Positions 53,372-62,774 are shown, counted from the first letter of the stretch. The stretch: DNA of 64,000 bases from CASICS01 sp045564455 (GCA_045564455.1 JBJLHG010000002.1:248001-312000), one strand, 5' to 3'. Notes: generated by a model from the sequence alone, not told the origin. Numbers and translations are program-made.

Positions 53372-55927
53372 TTAAAAAGATTTAGAGAAAATTAGTCCAG
53401 CCTCTCTCGGGGGCTGATAAAAATGTGAAAAGAATCCAGCAACAGAGGAATCAAAATTACTTCTTGCGTATGTTTTATCAGTGGCATTTTTTACATACAA
53501 AGAAGCTGTAGTTTTTTTATCAAAACTCCATTTAACATTAATATCAACCAAGCTATAAGAAGGAGTAGTTAAATTTCTAGATTCAGTAAATAGAGGGATA
53601 GAGGTTGGACTAGTTATATTATCCTCAGTAATGTCAGCCCCATAATACTTCCAAGTAATATTCGAAGAAAAAACTTCGTTTGGACTATAGGATAAAACAA
53701 CCCCGAACTGTTCAGGAGTTCCAGGAAGCTCTACTTCATCAATATGATAAACAGAATTATTATTGAGAAAATCATATCTAGTTTTAGGAGTAGGGTACTT
53801 TCCTTCAATTATTGAGCCAAAAACTCTAAGATTAAAAGCTTCGTTTATAAACACCGTGGCATCTAACTCTATGCCTTCAATATCAATTTCACCAATATTA
53901 GTCTGAGTACAGATTGGAGCACCTGCATTATCAATCTGACAGGAAAAATCCTGTCTATTGTTGTAAGAAGAATTGAAAACAGATGCATTAACTTTAATTA
54001 AGCCATTGAGATAACTACCTTTATGACCTATTTCAAAGGACTCTATATCTTGGGGTTTTGTGATGGTTATTGGCGGAGAATTATTTACATTTCCTGAGGT
54101 GTAAGCTTCTGAATAGGAAGCAAAAATTATATTTCCATTTTCAAAGGAGTAATCAGCTATAAAACGCCCTGAAGTATTACTAAAATTTTGGTATACCCTA
54201 CATTCACCATTTGCATAAATTCCAGCGGAGCAATTTGTTGCTAAACCGGTTCCAGCTGACGAAGGAATTTTATTTTTATTAGACCAACTTCTAATATTAA
54301 AAGTTTTATCATCATTGGTATTTCTCAAACCAAAAGTTAAGTTTATTTCTTCACTAAGTGCATATACAACTTCCGCAAATACAGCCTGTGATTCGTTGAC
54401 AACATCATATTCATCATATCTGCTACCAACAAAAGCAGCTCCATATGGAGCCTGTCCAGCAGCAGCTGTCATAAAATCAGTATATGCAGAAGTAGTTGCT
54501 CCTGAACCTGCTTCAATACCTAGTTGAGTAGCTAATGCAATTGTTCCTGAAGTTGCAGCAGCTCCAGAAGTGGCGATACTAGGAGCAGTTATAGCAAAAG
54601 TTGTCCCATCTAAAGAAGCCCCGGCACCAGAAAGTATGGATCCTGATGATCCTGCCAAAATTGTGCCTGCAGAAGTCGCGGATGAACTATACAAAGCAAA
54701 AGTATTTATTTCTGGGTAAAGTTGAACATTTGTTTGCGAATATCCTGTCTCATCAGATTGAAAATATCCAAATGTATAAGTAAATTTTTCAATATTTCCT
54801 GTGAGTCTAAGTTCTAACGAATTGTTTTCAGTATCAGAGATTAATGGACCAACATCGCCATATTCTGCGGTTGCAGCTCTGTGAATTCCCATATTCCATG
54901 TGCTTTGTAAAACATGTTCAGTGCTGTCTGCATAAATTAGTGTTGCTAAACCATAATCAGTACCCGAGTTTAATTCTATTATCATTCTGTCGGCGTCTAC
55001 TTTATTAACTCCTCTCGACTCATCGGCATATGAGGCAAATGGAGAAGATGTATTACAGGTGTTGAATTGGTCATCAGCAACACCGGCGATACTATTGACC
55101 CATGGGATAGTTCCTGCCGGAGCACGATTTTGAGTATCATAAGAATAGTCATTACAGTCTGCTAAGTATCCTCGACTATGATCTTGGTAGTTGTGACTGG
55201 TAATGGTTAAGTCAGTTCTATCATTAATTTTTGTATAAATAGAGGCACGGTAAGTTGCAGTATCCTCGTTACCATAATTATTTCCAGTATCAATATTTCT
55301 AACAAAACCATCTTGATCATTTTTTACAGCAACAAATCTAGCTGCTGTATTTTCAGTTAATGGTAAGTTCAACATGAATTTTCTACCTTCTTTTTCCCTA
55401 GAGCCATAAGTTAAGCTAACTTTTCCATCAAAACCCTCTAATGAAGGTTTGTTATAAAAGACTTGAAGGGCGCCACCAGTTGAATTCTTTCCAAAAAGAG
55501 TCCCTTGAGCACCTCTTAAGATTTCTACTTGTCTAACGTCAAATAAATCTGAAAGAAGACCAGTATTTCTATGCACATATGCTCCATCTAAGTAGACTCC
55601 AACGGCGTTTTCGATATTTATTGAATACTCTGAACTTCCTATACCTCTAATGGAAATCATTGCAGCTGATGAGTTTCGTCCATCTCTTCTTACAAAAAGA
55701 CTCGGGGCAGTGGCTTCTATTTGTGTGAAATCTTGCATTGCATTATCTTCTAAAAAAGTTCCAGAAACTGCAGACAGCATAATTGGAACCTTCTGAGAGT
55801 TTTCTTCTCTTTTTCTTGCAGTAACTTTTACTTCTTCTTCAAAAGAAACTTGACCGTATGTTATTGGAGCAAAAATGAACCCCATAAATAACGAAAATAT
55901 TAAAAGTACATTAGTAATTCTTTTCAT
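53372..55927 (-). CDS. TonB-dependent outer-membrane receptor with a low-complexity insert
   Basis: An 851-residue receptor: signal peptide to about residue 25, TonB-box-like EEVKVTARKREE, plug with IRGIGSSEYSINIENAVGVYLDGAY (pieces) and QVEILRGAQGTLFGKNSTGGALQVF, and a 22-strand-type barrel ending YQPPREAGLIFSKSF. Residues 412-500 are a Ser/Ala/Gly/Thr-rich insert, unlike the rest. The ligand is unknown; the family includes many marine receptors for organic substrates. A TATAAT lies at 55965-55970 upstream. Confidence 0.93.
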   Translation of the reverse strand: MKRITNVLLIFSLFMGFIFAPITYGQVSFEEEVKVTARKREENSQKVPIMLSAVSGTFLEDNAMQDFTQIEATAPSLFVRRDGRNSSAAMISIRGIGSSEYSINIENAVGVYLDGAYVHRNTGLLSDLFDVRQVEILRGAQGTLFGKNSTGGALQVFYNKPSLEGFDGKVSLTYGSREKEGRKFMLNLPLTENTAARFVAVKNDQDGFVRNIDTGNNYGNEDTATYRASIYTKINDRTDLTITSHNYQDHSRGYLADCNDYSYDTQNRAPAGTIPWVNSIAGVADDQFNTCNTSSPFASYADESRGVNKVDADRMIIELNSGTDYGLATLIYADSTEHVLQSTWNMGIHRAATAEYGDVGPLISDTENNSLELRLTGNIEKFTYTFGYFQSDETGYSQTNVQLYPEINTFALYSSSATSAGTILAGSSGSILSGAGASLDGTTFAITAPSIATSGAAATSGTIALATQLGIEAGSGATTSAYTDFMTAAAGQAPYGAAFVGSRYDEYDVVNESQAVFAEVVYALSEEINLTFGLRNTNDDKTFNIRSWSNKNKIPSSAGTGLATNCSAGIYANGECRVYQNFSNTSGRFIADYSFENGNIIFASYSEAYTSGNVNNSPPITITKPQDIESFEIGHKGSYLNGLIKVNASVFNSSYNNRQDFSCQIDNAGAPICTQTNIGEIDIEGIELDATVFINEAFNLRVFGSIIEGKYPTPKTRYDFLNNNSVYHIDEVELPGTPEQFGVVLSYSPNEVFSSNITWKYYGADITEDNITSPTSIPLFTESRNLTTPSYSLVDINVKWSFDKKTTASLYVKNATDKTYARSNFDSSVAGFFSHFYQPPREAGLIFSKSF

Positions 55928-55964
55928 TTAAATTCCCCCAGGAAGATTCTTAAAACTTAAAATT

Positions 55965-55970
55965 ATTATA
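55965..55970 (-). promoter_or_regulatory. candidate -10 element of the TonB receptor gene
   Basis: A perfect TATAAT on the minus strand lies 38 bases before the receptor start at 55927. The -35 region is poor, so confidence is low. Confidence 0.35.
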
Positions 55971-55991
55971 TGGTATTTTGATATTGCCTAA

Positions 55992-57035
55992 TTAAAAAGT
56001 TTTTTGATAACCAAATTGAACTTCATAGTCTTCTTCCATTTGTAATCCATTTTTACTTTCATTTACAGGGAATAAAATCTCTATACCAAACCTATCCTTA
56101 TGGTTCCCTTCAATAAAATCAAACAAAGCATTCAATCCAAAACCTATCCTTATGATTTTTCCACCATAATTAAGAGGGTTAGCAGATTGCACAGGAGCAA
56201 GGATAATTGAGCTGCTTCCAGAAATCTTCTTTTGATTGATATATTGAACTCTAGCAGATATTGATAACTCATCATATAAGGGTTTCTGAATCCACGAAGA
56301 TAGTTCTAGTTTGTCTCCAAAAGACCAATCCTTATCAGCAATGGCAGTCTTCATTCTAATCTGAGTGCCGACAAAATAATTTTTATATTCTAGATTATTG
56401 GTTAAACCTATAATCAATCTTGTAGCATTATCTTGTTGCATAGCATATGGCATTACCATCATCATATTTGTGTTGGCAGGAGTAAGCATTTTATGCTTCT
56501 TGTCTTCATCACCCAAAGATTTATCTAGTCCCACTTCCATATGTAATCTATATTTTTCTGATTCATGAAGTTTGTAGAGAGCAGATACAGATATATTAGA
56601 AATATCTTCATTGCTTGTTTTAAAATTTCCTAGAAAATCTCTAGCCATCATGCCTCGGTACGTATTTAGTTCCATTTTATTTTTCATAAACATAATCATA
56701 CCCATCAATGTAATATCGTCTGAAGGAGCATACATACCACCTAACATCAACATTTCCATATCCATTTTTTGAGGCACAACACTTAGATTATCTGGAGCGC
56801 CTGACATTGATGCAAAAGGATTTTCTTGTGTAGTTATGATAGTTTGATCATCAATACTTTGACCATGAAGAGCGGTTCCTGCCATTTGCATATTTGAGTA
56901 TCTTGCCGAAATCATAATTTCACCTGATTTGTGAAAATGATCAGCCATGACGCCTATAGGAGCATGCCCTACTGCAACATCATCAGCAAATGAAGAGATA
57001 GTAAAAAAAATAAGTAAGAAGTATTTATAATTCAT
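55992..57035 (-). CDS. methionine-rich outer-membrane beta-barrel protein
   Basis: A 347-residue exported protein (signal about residues 1-17, FFTISSFA). The mature start HAPIGVMADHFHKSGEIM and a run of Met-rich strands (MDMEMLMLGGMYA, LMGMIMFMKNKME) lead to a barrel-type C-terminus ending EVQFGYQKTF with terminal Phe. It resembles an outer-membrane family seen near metal-handling genes; His and Met enrichment suggests copper or other metal contact (inference). It precedes the TonB receptor on the same strand. Confidence 0.75.
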   Translation of the reverse strand: MNYKYFLLIFFTISSFADDVAVGHAPIGVMADHFHKSGEIMISARYSNMQMAGTALHGQSIDDQTIITTQENPFASMSGAPDNLSVVPQKMDMEMLMLGGMYAPSDDITLMGMIMFMKNKMELNTYRGMMARDFLGNFKTSNEDISNISVSALYKLHESEKYRLHMEVGLDKSLGDEDKKHKMLTPANTNMMMVMPYAMQQDNATRLIIGLTNNLEYKNYFVGTQIRMKTAIADKDWSFGDKLELSSWIQKPLYDELSISARVQYINQKKISGSSSIILAPVQSANPLNYGGKIIRIGFGLNALFDFIEGNHKDRFGIEILFPVNESKNGLQMEEDYEVQFGYQKTF

Positions 57036-57068
57036 TAACGAATTTTAGAAAAAAGATTTTATATTAAT

Positions 57069-57800
57069 TTATTCCCAATCGAACCTTGGCAAAGAGTGAA
57101 TAGCTTTATCCAACTGTTCTGACCAGATGTCAGATAATTCTTTAAAAAAGGGCGAATCAAGTTTTAGCTGGTCTTGAAAATCTAAATTTATTTGATTCTT
57201 TTTAAAAACTACAAAATCAATCGGAGGTCCTACAGTGAGATCACTTCTCATTGTAGAATCTAAAGAGAGTAAAGCTGCTCTAGCTGAATCTCCTAAAGGA
57301 GTAGTTTTAAATATCATTCTATCTAAAATTGGCTTTCCATATTTTGTTTCTCCAATTTGTACATAAGGTTGCTCATCAGCAACGTATATAAAGTTTCCTT
57401 CAGGATAAATTAAAACTAGATTTGGTTCTTGACCTTGAATTTGGCCGCCAATAATAAAATGAGATCCAAGAAAGTTAGATGATCCTTGTTCAAAAGGTTC
57501 ACTATTTTTTACTTGATGTTCGGTGCTAATTTTTCCAATATATTCAGCAACTCCTTCTATGTCTTGACATAGATTTAAATTATTTTCTGCTGAGTTATCT
57601 TCTAAATCTTTTTCAATTTTATGATAAACCGCTTGAGAAGTAGCTAAATTACCTGCTGTCAAAATAACAAAAGCTCTGTCGCCAACATTATAGGTAAACA
57701 TTTTTGTGTAAGTTCGAATATTATCAAGACCAGCGTTAGTTCTAGAGTCTGATGCAAAAACAAGACCTTCTTCAACTTTTATAGCTAAGCAATATGTCAT
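57069..57800 (-). CDS. Anbu, proteasome-type bacterial peptidase
   Basis: A 243-residue Ntn-hydrolase of the Anbu (ancestral beta subunit) family. The start MTYCLAIKVEEGLVFASDSRTNAG carries the proteasome triad: Thr2 (mature Thr1 after Met removal), Asp18 and Lys33. Later blocks FVILTAGNLATSQAV and FIIGGQIQGQEPNLVLIYPEGNFI (pieces) fit. It forms open helical rings rather than closed cylinders in studied members. It is divergent from the ATP-grasp gene, with 70 bases to the TTG or 97 to the preferred ATG. Confidence 0.93.
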   Translation of the reverse strand: MTYCLAIKVEEGLVFASDSRTNAGLDNIRTYTKMFTYNVGDRAFVILTAGNLATSQAVYHKIEKDLEDNSAENNLNLCQDIEGVAEYIGKISTEHQVKNSEPFEQGSSNFLGSHFIIGGQIQGQEPNLVLIYPEGNFIYVADEQPYVQIGETKYGKPILDRMIFKTTPLGDSARAALLSLDSTMRSDLTVGPPIDFVVFKKNQINLDFQDQLKLDSPFFKELSDIWSEQLDKAIHSLPRFDWE

Positions 57801-57897
57801 ATGTATTTTTTTCGTTCTTTTTTTGTACTCTTTTTGAGCAAAAATCTATCCTAATAGCTGATATATTCAATTGAAAAGATCACTAGTTATAAAATTT

Positions 57898-59337
57898 ATG
57901 AAAATTTCTTGGAATAAATATTCACTTTTCGCTTACGATGAATATGTTACACCACAAAGAACCTTAAGGGGGCATTCAAAAAAAATAGGCTCGTTCTTAG
58001 AATCTCTATCTCGAAAAGATTTTAAAGAAATAAATACTGCGACGGAGGCTGTAATCAAATCTATGGGAATATCTTTTAAAGTTTTTTTAGATGATGATGT
58101 GGATGGCCAAGATCGTGCTTGGCCGCTTGATTTTATTCCTCGGATAATTCGAAAAAAAGAATGGGACCAAATTGAAAAGGGATTGAAACAAAGAGTTGCA
58201 GCTTTGAATTTGTTTATTGAGGACTGTTATAACAAAAAAAGATTTCTTAAAGAAAGTGACATGGATGATTCTCTTATTTTAGATTCTTTTTCATATAAAA
58301 AATATTGCATCAACATGAAACTTAGATATAGCACTTGGGCTCATATTTGCGGTTCCGATCTTATAAAGTCAGATGATGGAAAATTTTATGTATTAGAAGA
58401 TAACTTACGAATTCCATCTGGAGTAAGTTATATGCTCGAAAATCGCATGATTATGAAAAAAGTTTTCCCAGAGCTTTTCAAGCAATACGGAGTAACACCT
58501 GTAGATGAATATCCAACAAAGCTTTATGAAACTTTAGCCTCTTTTAGTTCCTCCAGAGCTAAAAATCCTGAAATAGTTTTACTAACTCCTGGAGTATTAA
58601 ATTCAGCTTATTTTGAACACTCTTTTTTAGCTCAACAAATGGGTATAGATTTGGTTGAGGGTAGAGATCTTGTTAAAGGTAAAGATGGATTTATTTATAA
58701 AAAAACAATTGAAGGATTATTAAGGGTCGACGTAATTTATCGAAGAATTGATGATGATTATCTAGATCCAGAGGCTGGGAATCCAAATTCAAAAATCGGT
58801 GTAAGAGGCTTAATTAAAGCTTGGCAAGAGAAGAAAGTTTCAATAGTTAATGCTCCTGGTTGTGGCATTGCTGATGATAAAGCTGTGTACGCATATGTCC
58901 CTGAAATGATAAAGTTTTTTCTAAACGAAGAGCCTATTATTAAAAATATAAAAACGTTTTTAATGAAAGATAAAAAAGATAGAGATTATGTTGAGGATAA
59001 TTTTAAAGATATGGTTATAAAACCTGTAGCAGAATCTGGAGGCTATGGAATTGTTATCGGAAAAAATTGTTCCAAACTAGAAAAGAATTCTACTATTAGA
59101 AAAATCAGAAACAATCCTAGGAATTTTGTAGCTCAACCATTAATTTCGCTATCTACTGCTCCTACTTATTGCGGGAATTCGATTGAACCTAGGCATTTAG
59201 ACTTACGACCTTTTATTTTAAGCGGTCAGAAGCAATATGTGACTGTTGGAGGTTTAACTAGAGTTGCACTCAAAAAAAACTCAACAGTTGTTAACTCCTC
59301 TCAAGGAGGAGGGAGCAAGGATACATGGATTATCTGA
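57898..59337 (+). CDS. circularly permuted ATP-grasp protein (COG2308 type)
   Basis: A 479-residue protein with CP-ATP-grasp features: YDEYVTPQRTLRGHS near the start, DRAWPLDFIPRII, the DNLRIPSGVSYMLENR signature, GCGIADDKAVYAYVPEMIKFF (pieces) and the C-terminal GGSKDTWII. Such enzymes are thought to make an amide bond to a peptide. The ATG at 57898 is preferred; a TTG at 57871 would add nine residues and neither has a clear ribosome site. It ends directly against the alpha-E gene. Confidence 0.9.
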   Translation: MKISWNKYSLFAYDEYVTPQRTLRGHSKKIGSFLESLSRKDFKEINTATEAVIKSMGISFKVFLDDDVDGQDRAWPLDFIPRIIRKKEWDQIEKGLKQRVAALNLFIEDCYNKKRFLKESDMDDSLILDSFSYKKYCINMKLRYSTWAHICGSDLIKSDDGKFYVLEDNLRIPSGVSYMLENRMIMKKVFPELFKQYGVTPVDEYPTKLYETLASFSSSRAKNPEIVLLTPGVLNSAYFEHSFLAQQMGIDLVEGRDLVKGKDGFIYKKTIEGLLRVDVIYRRIDDDYLDPEAGNPNSKIGVRGLIKAWQEKKVSIVNAPGCGIADDKAVYAYVPEMIKFFLNEEPIIKNIKTFLMKDKKDRDYVEDNFKDMVIKPVAESGGYGIVIGKNCSKLEKNSTIRKIRNNPRNFVAQPLISLSTAPTYCGNSIEPRHLDLRPFILSGQKQYVTVGGLTRVALKKNSTVVNSSQGGGSKDTWII

Positions 59338-60258
59338 ATGCTTAGTAGAGATGCGGAACATTTATATTGGCTTTCTAGGTATGTAGAAAGATTTGAAAAT
59401 ACAGCAAGAATGATTAACGTTCATGCAGAATTAATGTTGGATTTTCAAGGCAGTCAATCTTCTGGATGGAAGCCAATAATATCTACTATAGATTCAGATA
59501 AATTATTCAAAATAAATTATTCTAAATATAATGAAGTCACTGTATTAAAATTTTTGGGTGACGATAAAGAAAATCCAAATTCAATTATTTCTTCAATAAG
59601 CAAGGCTAGGTATAACGCTCAAGCTATAAAAGATGATCTTCCAAGGGCAGCCATAGAGCAGCTTAATAATCTTTTTTATGAATTTAGCGATGGCATGACT
59701 TCTTCTAGCGCAAGAAAAAGGGCAGCACATATTTATAATGTTATTTCAGGCTCACAACGTTTTTTTGGAATCATTTCAGATAATTTTTCGAGAGGCTATG
59801 AGTTTGAATTTATGCGATTGGGTCGATTTATTGAAAGGGTAGATATGATTTCAAGAATTATAGACAGTTTGTGTATTAAGAAAAAAGAAACTTATAAAAA
59901 TAATTTTGCTACTCTGGAATGGATTAGTATGTTGAAGACATTATCAGCATATGAGGCCTTTAGGAAAAAAACTAGAGGAGAAATAGAAAAAGATGATGTA
60001 ATTTTTTTCTTATGTAAAGACGATAGTTTTCCTCGATCAATTTATAGATGCTTAAAAATCTTAGAAAGAAGTTTGCTAACTCTACCAAATAACAAAGCTG
60101 TATCTGAAGTTGCCTCCAAATTAACGAAAAAAGTTGAAAAATCAAAGATCAATTTCTACAACGATACACAACTTCATAATTTTTTTGAATTTTTAGAAAA
60201 AAAAATAAATTTCTTAGATGAAAATATTCATAAGACCTACTTCCATAATTATTTATAA
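59338..60258 (+). CDS. alpha-E domain protein (COG2307 type)
   Basis: A 306-residue all-helical protein with the defining start MLSRDAEHLYWLSRYVERFENTARMI (pieces), then RYNAQAIKDDLPRAAIEQLN, SRGYEFEFMRLGRFIERVDMISRI and WISMLKTLSAYEAFR. It begins on the base after the ATP-grasp stop, so the two are co-translated. It is proposed to be the partner of the ATP-grasp in peptide modification. A strong terminator follows. Confidence 0.92.
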   Translation: MLSRDAEHLYWLSRYVERFENTARMINVHAELMLDFQGSQSSGWKPIISTIDSDKLFKINYSKYNEVTVLKFLGDDKENPNSIISSISKARYNAQAIKDDLPRAAIEQLNNLFYEFSDGMTSSSARKRAAHIYNVISGSQRFFGIISDNFSRGYEFEFMRLGRFIERVDMISRIIDSLCIKKKETYKNNFATLEWISMLKTLSAYEAFRKKTRGEIEKDDVIFFLCKDDSFPRSIYRCLKILERSLLTLPNNKAVSEVASKLTKKVEKSKINFYNDTQLHNFFEFLEKKINFLDENIHKTYFHNYL

Positions 60259-60291
60259 AAAATTTAAATATTGCAGAGATATTAGAGGATT

Positions 60292-60331
60292 ATTTAAAAA
60301 AAAATGCCAAAGCAAAAGCTTTGGCATTTTT
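60292..60331. terminator. bidirectional Rho-independent terminator
   Basis: A perfect 13-base-pair stem (arms 60301-60313 and 60318-60330, ATGCCAAAGC against GCTTTGGCAT) with an AAAA loop, flanked by an A-tract on the left and a T-tract on the right, so it works on both strands. It separates the alpha-E gene from the convergent ZnuD-like receptor gene. Confidence 0.92.
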
Positions 60332-60359
60332 ACAGTTAATGGGATTAACTAAATTTAAA

Positions 60360-62390
60360 TTAAAACTGTATAGCTAATTTTAAACCTAAGTTTTTTCCTG
60401 GTAGGGGTACTTCGTTTTTAACTGTAGAAGAGTGATTTCTTGCAATTTCATCAAGTAAGTTATTTGCAAAAAATATTACTTTAAACTCTTCAATGCCATC
60501 TACAGGTATTGTTCTGCCAATACTTAAATCAAGCAATTCAAAACCAGCTGTAACAGTATCACCAACGCCACCAATATCGTTTTGCTGCTTAACATTAGTT
60601 AGAGACATATCAACTGACAGATTATCTTCTTCATAAGAAAGTACATAGATGACCCTAGCTGGAGTCATTCTTGGAATATTAGAACCATCCTTAAAAGTAC
60701 CTTCTACTTGGTCTCTTCCAACTGAAAGATCTAAGTTTCCATTATAGAAATTCATAGTAGTTCCAAACTCAATTTCATAACCTTCTAGCTCCGCATCTTT
60801 TTGAACAAAATTTGCAACTTTTAAATTGCTTGGTTCAGATCCTGCTGTATCTGTTTGACCGGTATCTTGTCTATAAATATAGTTGTCTATATCGTTTTGA
60901 TAGAAATTAATAGAAGCAAAAGCAACATCATTATCAAATCTAAGACCAAGGTCAATATTCTGCGACTCCTCAGATTGCATGTTTGGATTACCAACTTCAA
61001 ATCTTTGAACCGCAGCATGAGCTCCATTCATGAACATTTCGACTGAGGAAGGGGCTCTTTCTAAAGAACCAACACTCAAACTAAGACCAGTTACATCATT
61101 CAAGTCAAAACCTAAACCTAGAATATAACTTGTTGAGTCAAAGTCTTTATCGTAAGCCGTAGAACTAAACTTACTTTTTCTATTTACTTCATCTCTTCTT
61201 ACGCCAAAATCAAGATCAAGTAGGGAGAATTGTTTGTTTAGGTAATAACCGAAACTTATTTCTGAGCTTTCAACATTTTCCATGAAAGCTTCCTCGCCTA
61301 AAATAGAAGTATCTTCATCCATGGATCGAATCACAATTTTTTGCGTTAAAGCGTTATTAGATAAATCTAATATTCCACCGTATTCTTGAGCATCGTTAGT
61401 GAAAGTAGTTTTTTCACCATTATGTTCTCCACCGATGTGCGCTTCTATTAAAGAATAATCAATATCGCTGTAAAAATAGTCTATTTGGTTAACCAAATCA
61501 CTAGAAACATTATAAGATCCTTCTAATTTGATAGTATCAGAATCAGTTGTTGATTCGATTCTTTCTTCTTCTTCAGCGGGAGCGCCGGGGGCAGGGTCTT
61601 CATGCTCGCCGTGAAAAGGAATTCCATAGACGTTTTCAATATTTTTAAAAGATAAACCAAAGTATCCCCAATCTTCGACAACAGAAAAACCTGTTTTAAA
61701 TGCAGCTGTTTTAGCATCAGAGTTTTCCATATGATCTTTTTCCTCTTCATCATGCCCTGGTTCATGTATAACTGCTTCATCGGGTATTTCAAAATTATTG
61801 AAATTTGCATGTTTGTAAGCAAAACTTACATTTATGCCTTGAAGATTATCATTGAAGCTAACATTATGAACTTTACCGTCATTGACTGAGTTATGTTCTA
61901 AACCTAGCTTGATTTCTTGATCAGAAAAGTCTTGTTTAGAAATTGTATTATCAACAACATTCACAATACCACCTATAGCACCATTGCTGTAAAGCAAAGA
62001 AGATGGTCCTCGAATAACTTCAACTTGTTGAATATTATTTAAGTCAATATCTATTGGATGATCTGCTCCTATTCCTGAGACATCTCGATTTATTAAACCA
62101 TTTTCCAAGACTTTAATTCTAGGACCAGAAAGCCCTCTGATTACCGGTTGCCCGATCATAGAACCAAAATCAGTTGATGAAACTCCAAGAAGACCATCAA
62201 GTGACTCTCCTAGATTTAGGGTTCCAGTTTTATTTAAATCTGCTTCACCAATTAAGTGAACCGGATTCTCTATTTGACTTACTGATCCTAAAATCGAAGA
62301 AGTCACTACAACGTCCTCTAATTCTTCGGCATAAGCAAAGTTTGTTACTAAGATGCCCAATATACTGAGCATATATATAATTTTTTTCAT
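60360..62390 (-). CDS. ZnuD-like TonB-dependent receptor with His/acid-rich loops
   Basis: A 676-residue receptor (signal to about residue 21) with plug motifs PVIRGLSGPRIKVLENG, GADHPIDIDL, QVEVIRGPSSLLYSNGAIGGIVNVV (pieces) and a barrel ending GKNLGLKLAIQF. The DHPIDID segment and the plug pattern resemble ZnuD zinc receptors. Two extracellular-type loops are His and acid rich: residues 209-222 (HEPGHDEEEKDH) and 260-277 (HGEHEDPAPGAPAEEEE). AGGAGG precedes the ATG. Zinc is the likely ligand, by inference. Confidence 0.88.
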   Translation of the reverse strand: MKKIIYMLSILGILVTNFAYAEELEDVVVTSSILGSVSQIENPVHLIGEADLNKTGTLNLGESLDGLLGVSSTDFGSMIGQPVIRGLSGPRIKVLENGLINRDVSGIGADHPIDIDLNNIQQVEVIRGPSSLLYSNGAIGGIVNVVDNTISKQDFSDQEIKLGLEHNSVNDGKVHNVSFNDNLQGINVSFAYKHANFNNFEIPDEAVIHEPGHDEEEKDHMENSDAKTAAFKTGFSVVEDWGYFGLSFKNIENVYGIPFHGEHEDPAPGAPAEEEERIESTTDSDTIKLEGSYNVSSDLVNQIDYFYSDIDYSLIEAHIGGEHNGEKTTFTNDAQEYGGILDLSNNALTQKIVIRSMDEDTSILGEEAFMENVESSEISFGYYLNKQFSLLDLDFGVRRDEVNRKSKFSSTAYDKDFDSTSYILGLGFDLNDVTGLSLSVGSLERAPSSVEMFMNGAHAAVQRFEVGNPNMQSEESQNIDLGLRFDNDVAFASINFYQNDIDNYIYRQDTGQTDTAGSEPSNLKVANFVQKDAELEGYEIEFGTTMNFYNGNLDLSVGRDQVEGTFKDGSNIPRMTPARVIYVLSYEEDNLSVDMSLTNVKQQNDIGGVGDTVTAGFELLDLSIGRTIPVDGIEEFKVIFFANNLLDEIARNHSSTVKNEVPLPGKNLGLKLAIQF

Positions 62391-62434
62391 AATACCTCCT
62401 ATGAAAAATAAAATTTAAATTAAAAAAGAAAAAT

Positions 62435-62707
62435 TTAAATTACAGGAGGTGCTCTAGATTGAAAATTCTTTAAGTCTTGAGGGAGAAGAACAATTCGTTT
62501 TTGTGTATTAAAAACATTATCAACATAAGTCTTATTATCCAACAACAAAGTTGTGGAAAGACTAATTAACTCATTGTTATGAAATTGACATGCTACCTCG
62601 GAGGATTCTTCATCAAAGTGATCATGTAAAATAGGATCAGCCGTTGCAGAAGCAACCAATATGAATCCAGATAATATAAGGAAGTTTTTGTTAGATAAAA
62701 ATTTCAA
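62435..62707 (-). CDS. small secreted His-containing protein upstream of the ZnuD-like receptor
   Basis: A 90-residue protein starting at TTG (62707) with a signal peptide (FLILSGFILVASATADP), then LHDHFDEESSEVACQFHNNE, an NTQKRIVLLP strand and an SRAPPVI end. I do not recognise a named family, but small HxH proteins of this kind are found beside zinc-type receptors. The 44-base gap to the receptor suggests an operon. No ATG exists near the start. Confidence 0.65.
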   Translation of the reverse strand: MKFLSNKNFLILSGFILVASATADPILHDHFDEESSEVACQFHNNELISLSTTLLLDNKTYVDNVFNTQKRIVLLPQDLKNFQSRAPPVI

Positions 62708-62758
62708 GTGGCTATGTTATTGTATTTTTTAAAAAAGATAAATAAAAAAAATGTCTTA

Positions 62759-62774
62759 GAGATTCTATAATCTC
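62759..62774. promoter_or_regulatory. inverted repeat upstream of the small secreted protein
   Basis: GAGATT-CTAT-AATCTC lies about 52 bases before the TTG start, in the 142-base gap shared with the iminopeptidase end. It could be an operator. A weak Zur-like half site (TGTTAT) lies closer to the start at 62715-62720 but lacks its partner. Confidence 0.3.

Noticed and set aside
61523..61822. Frames inside the ZnuD-like receptor and other long genes on the opposite or shifted strand
   Set aside because: They are shadows of strongly supported genes, with no ribosome site or family match of their own.
62715..62729. Possible Zur box (TGTTATTGTATTTTT) upstream of the small secreted protein
   Set aside because: Only one half site and the central TAT match; the second half is a T run. 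It is too weak to report as an operator.
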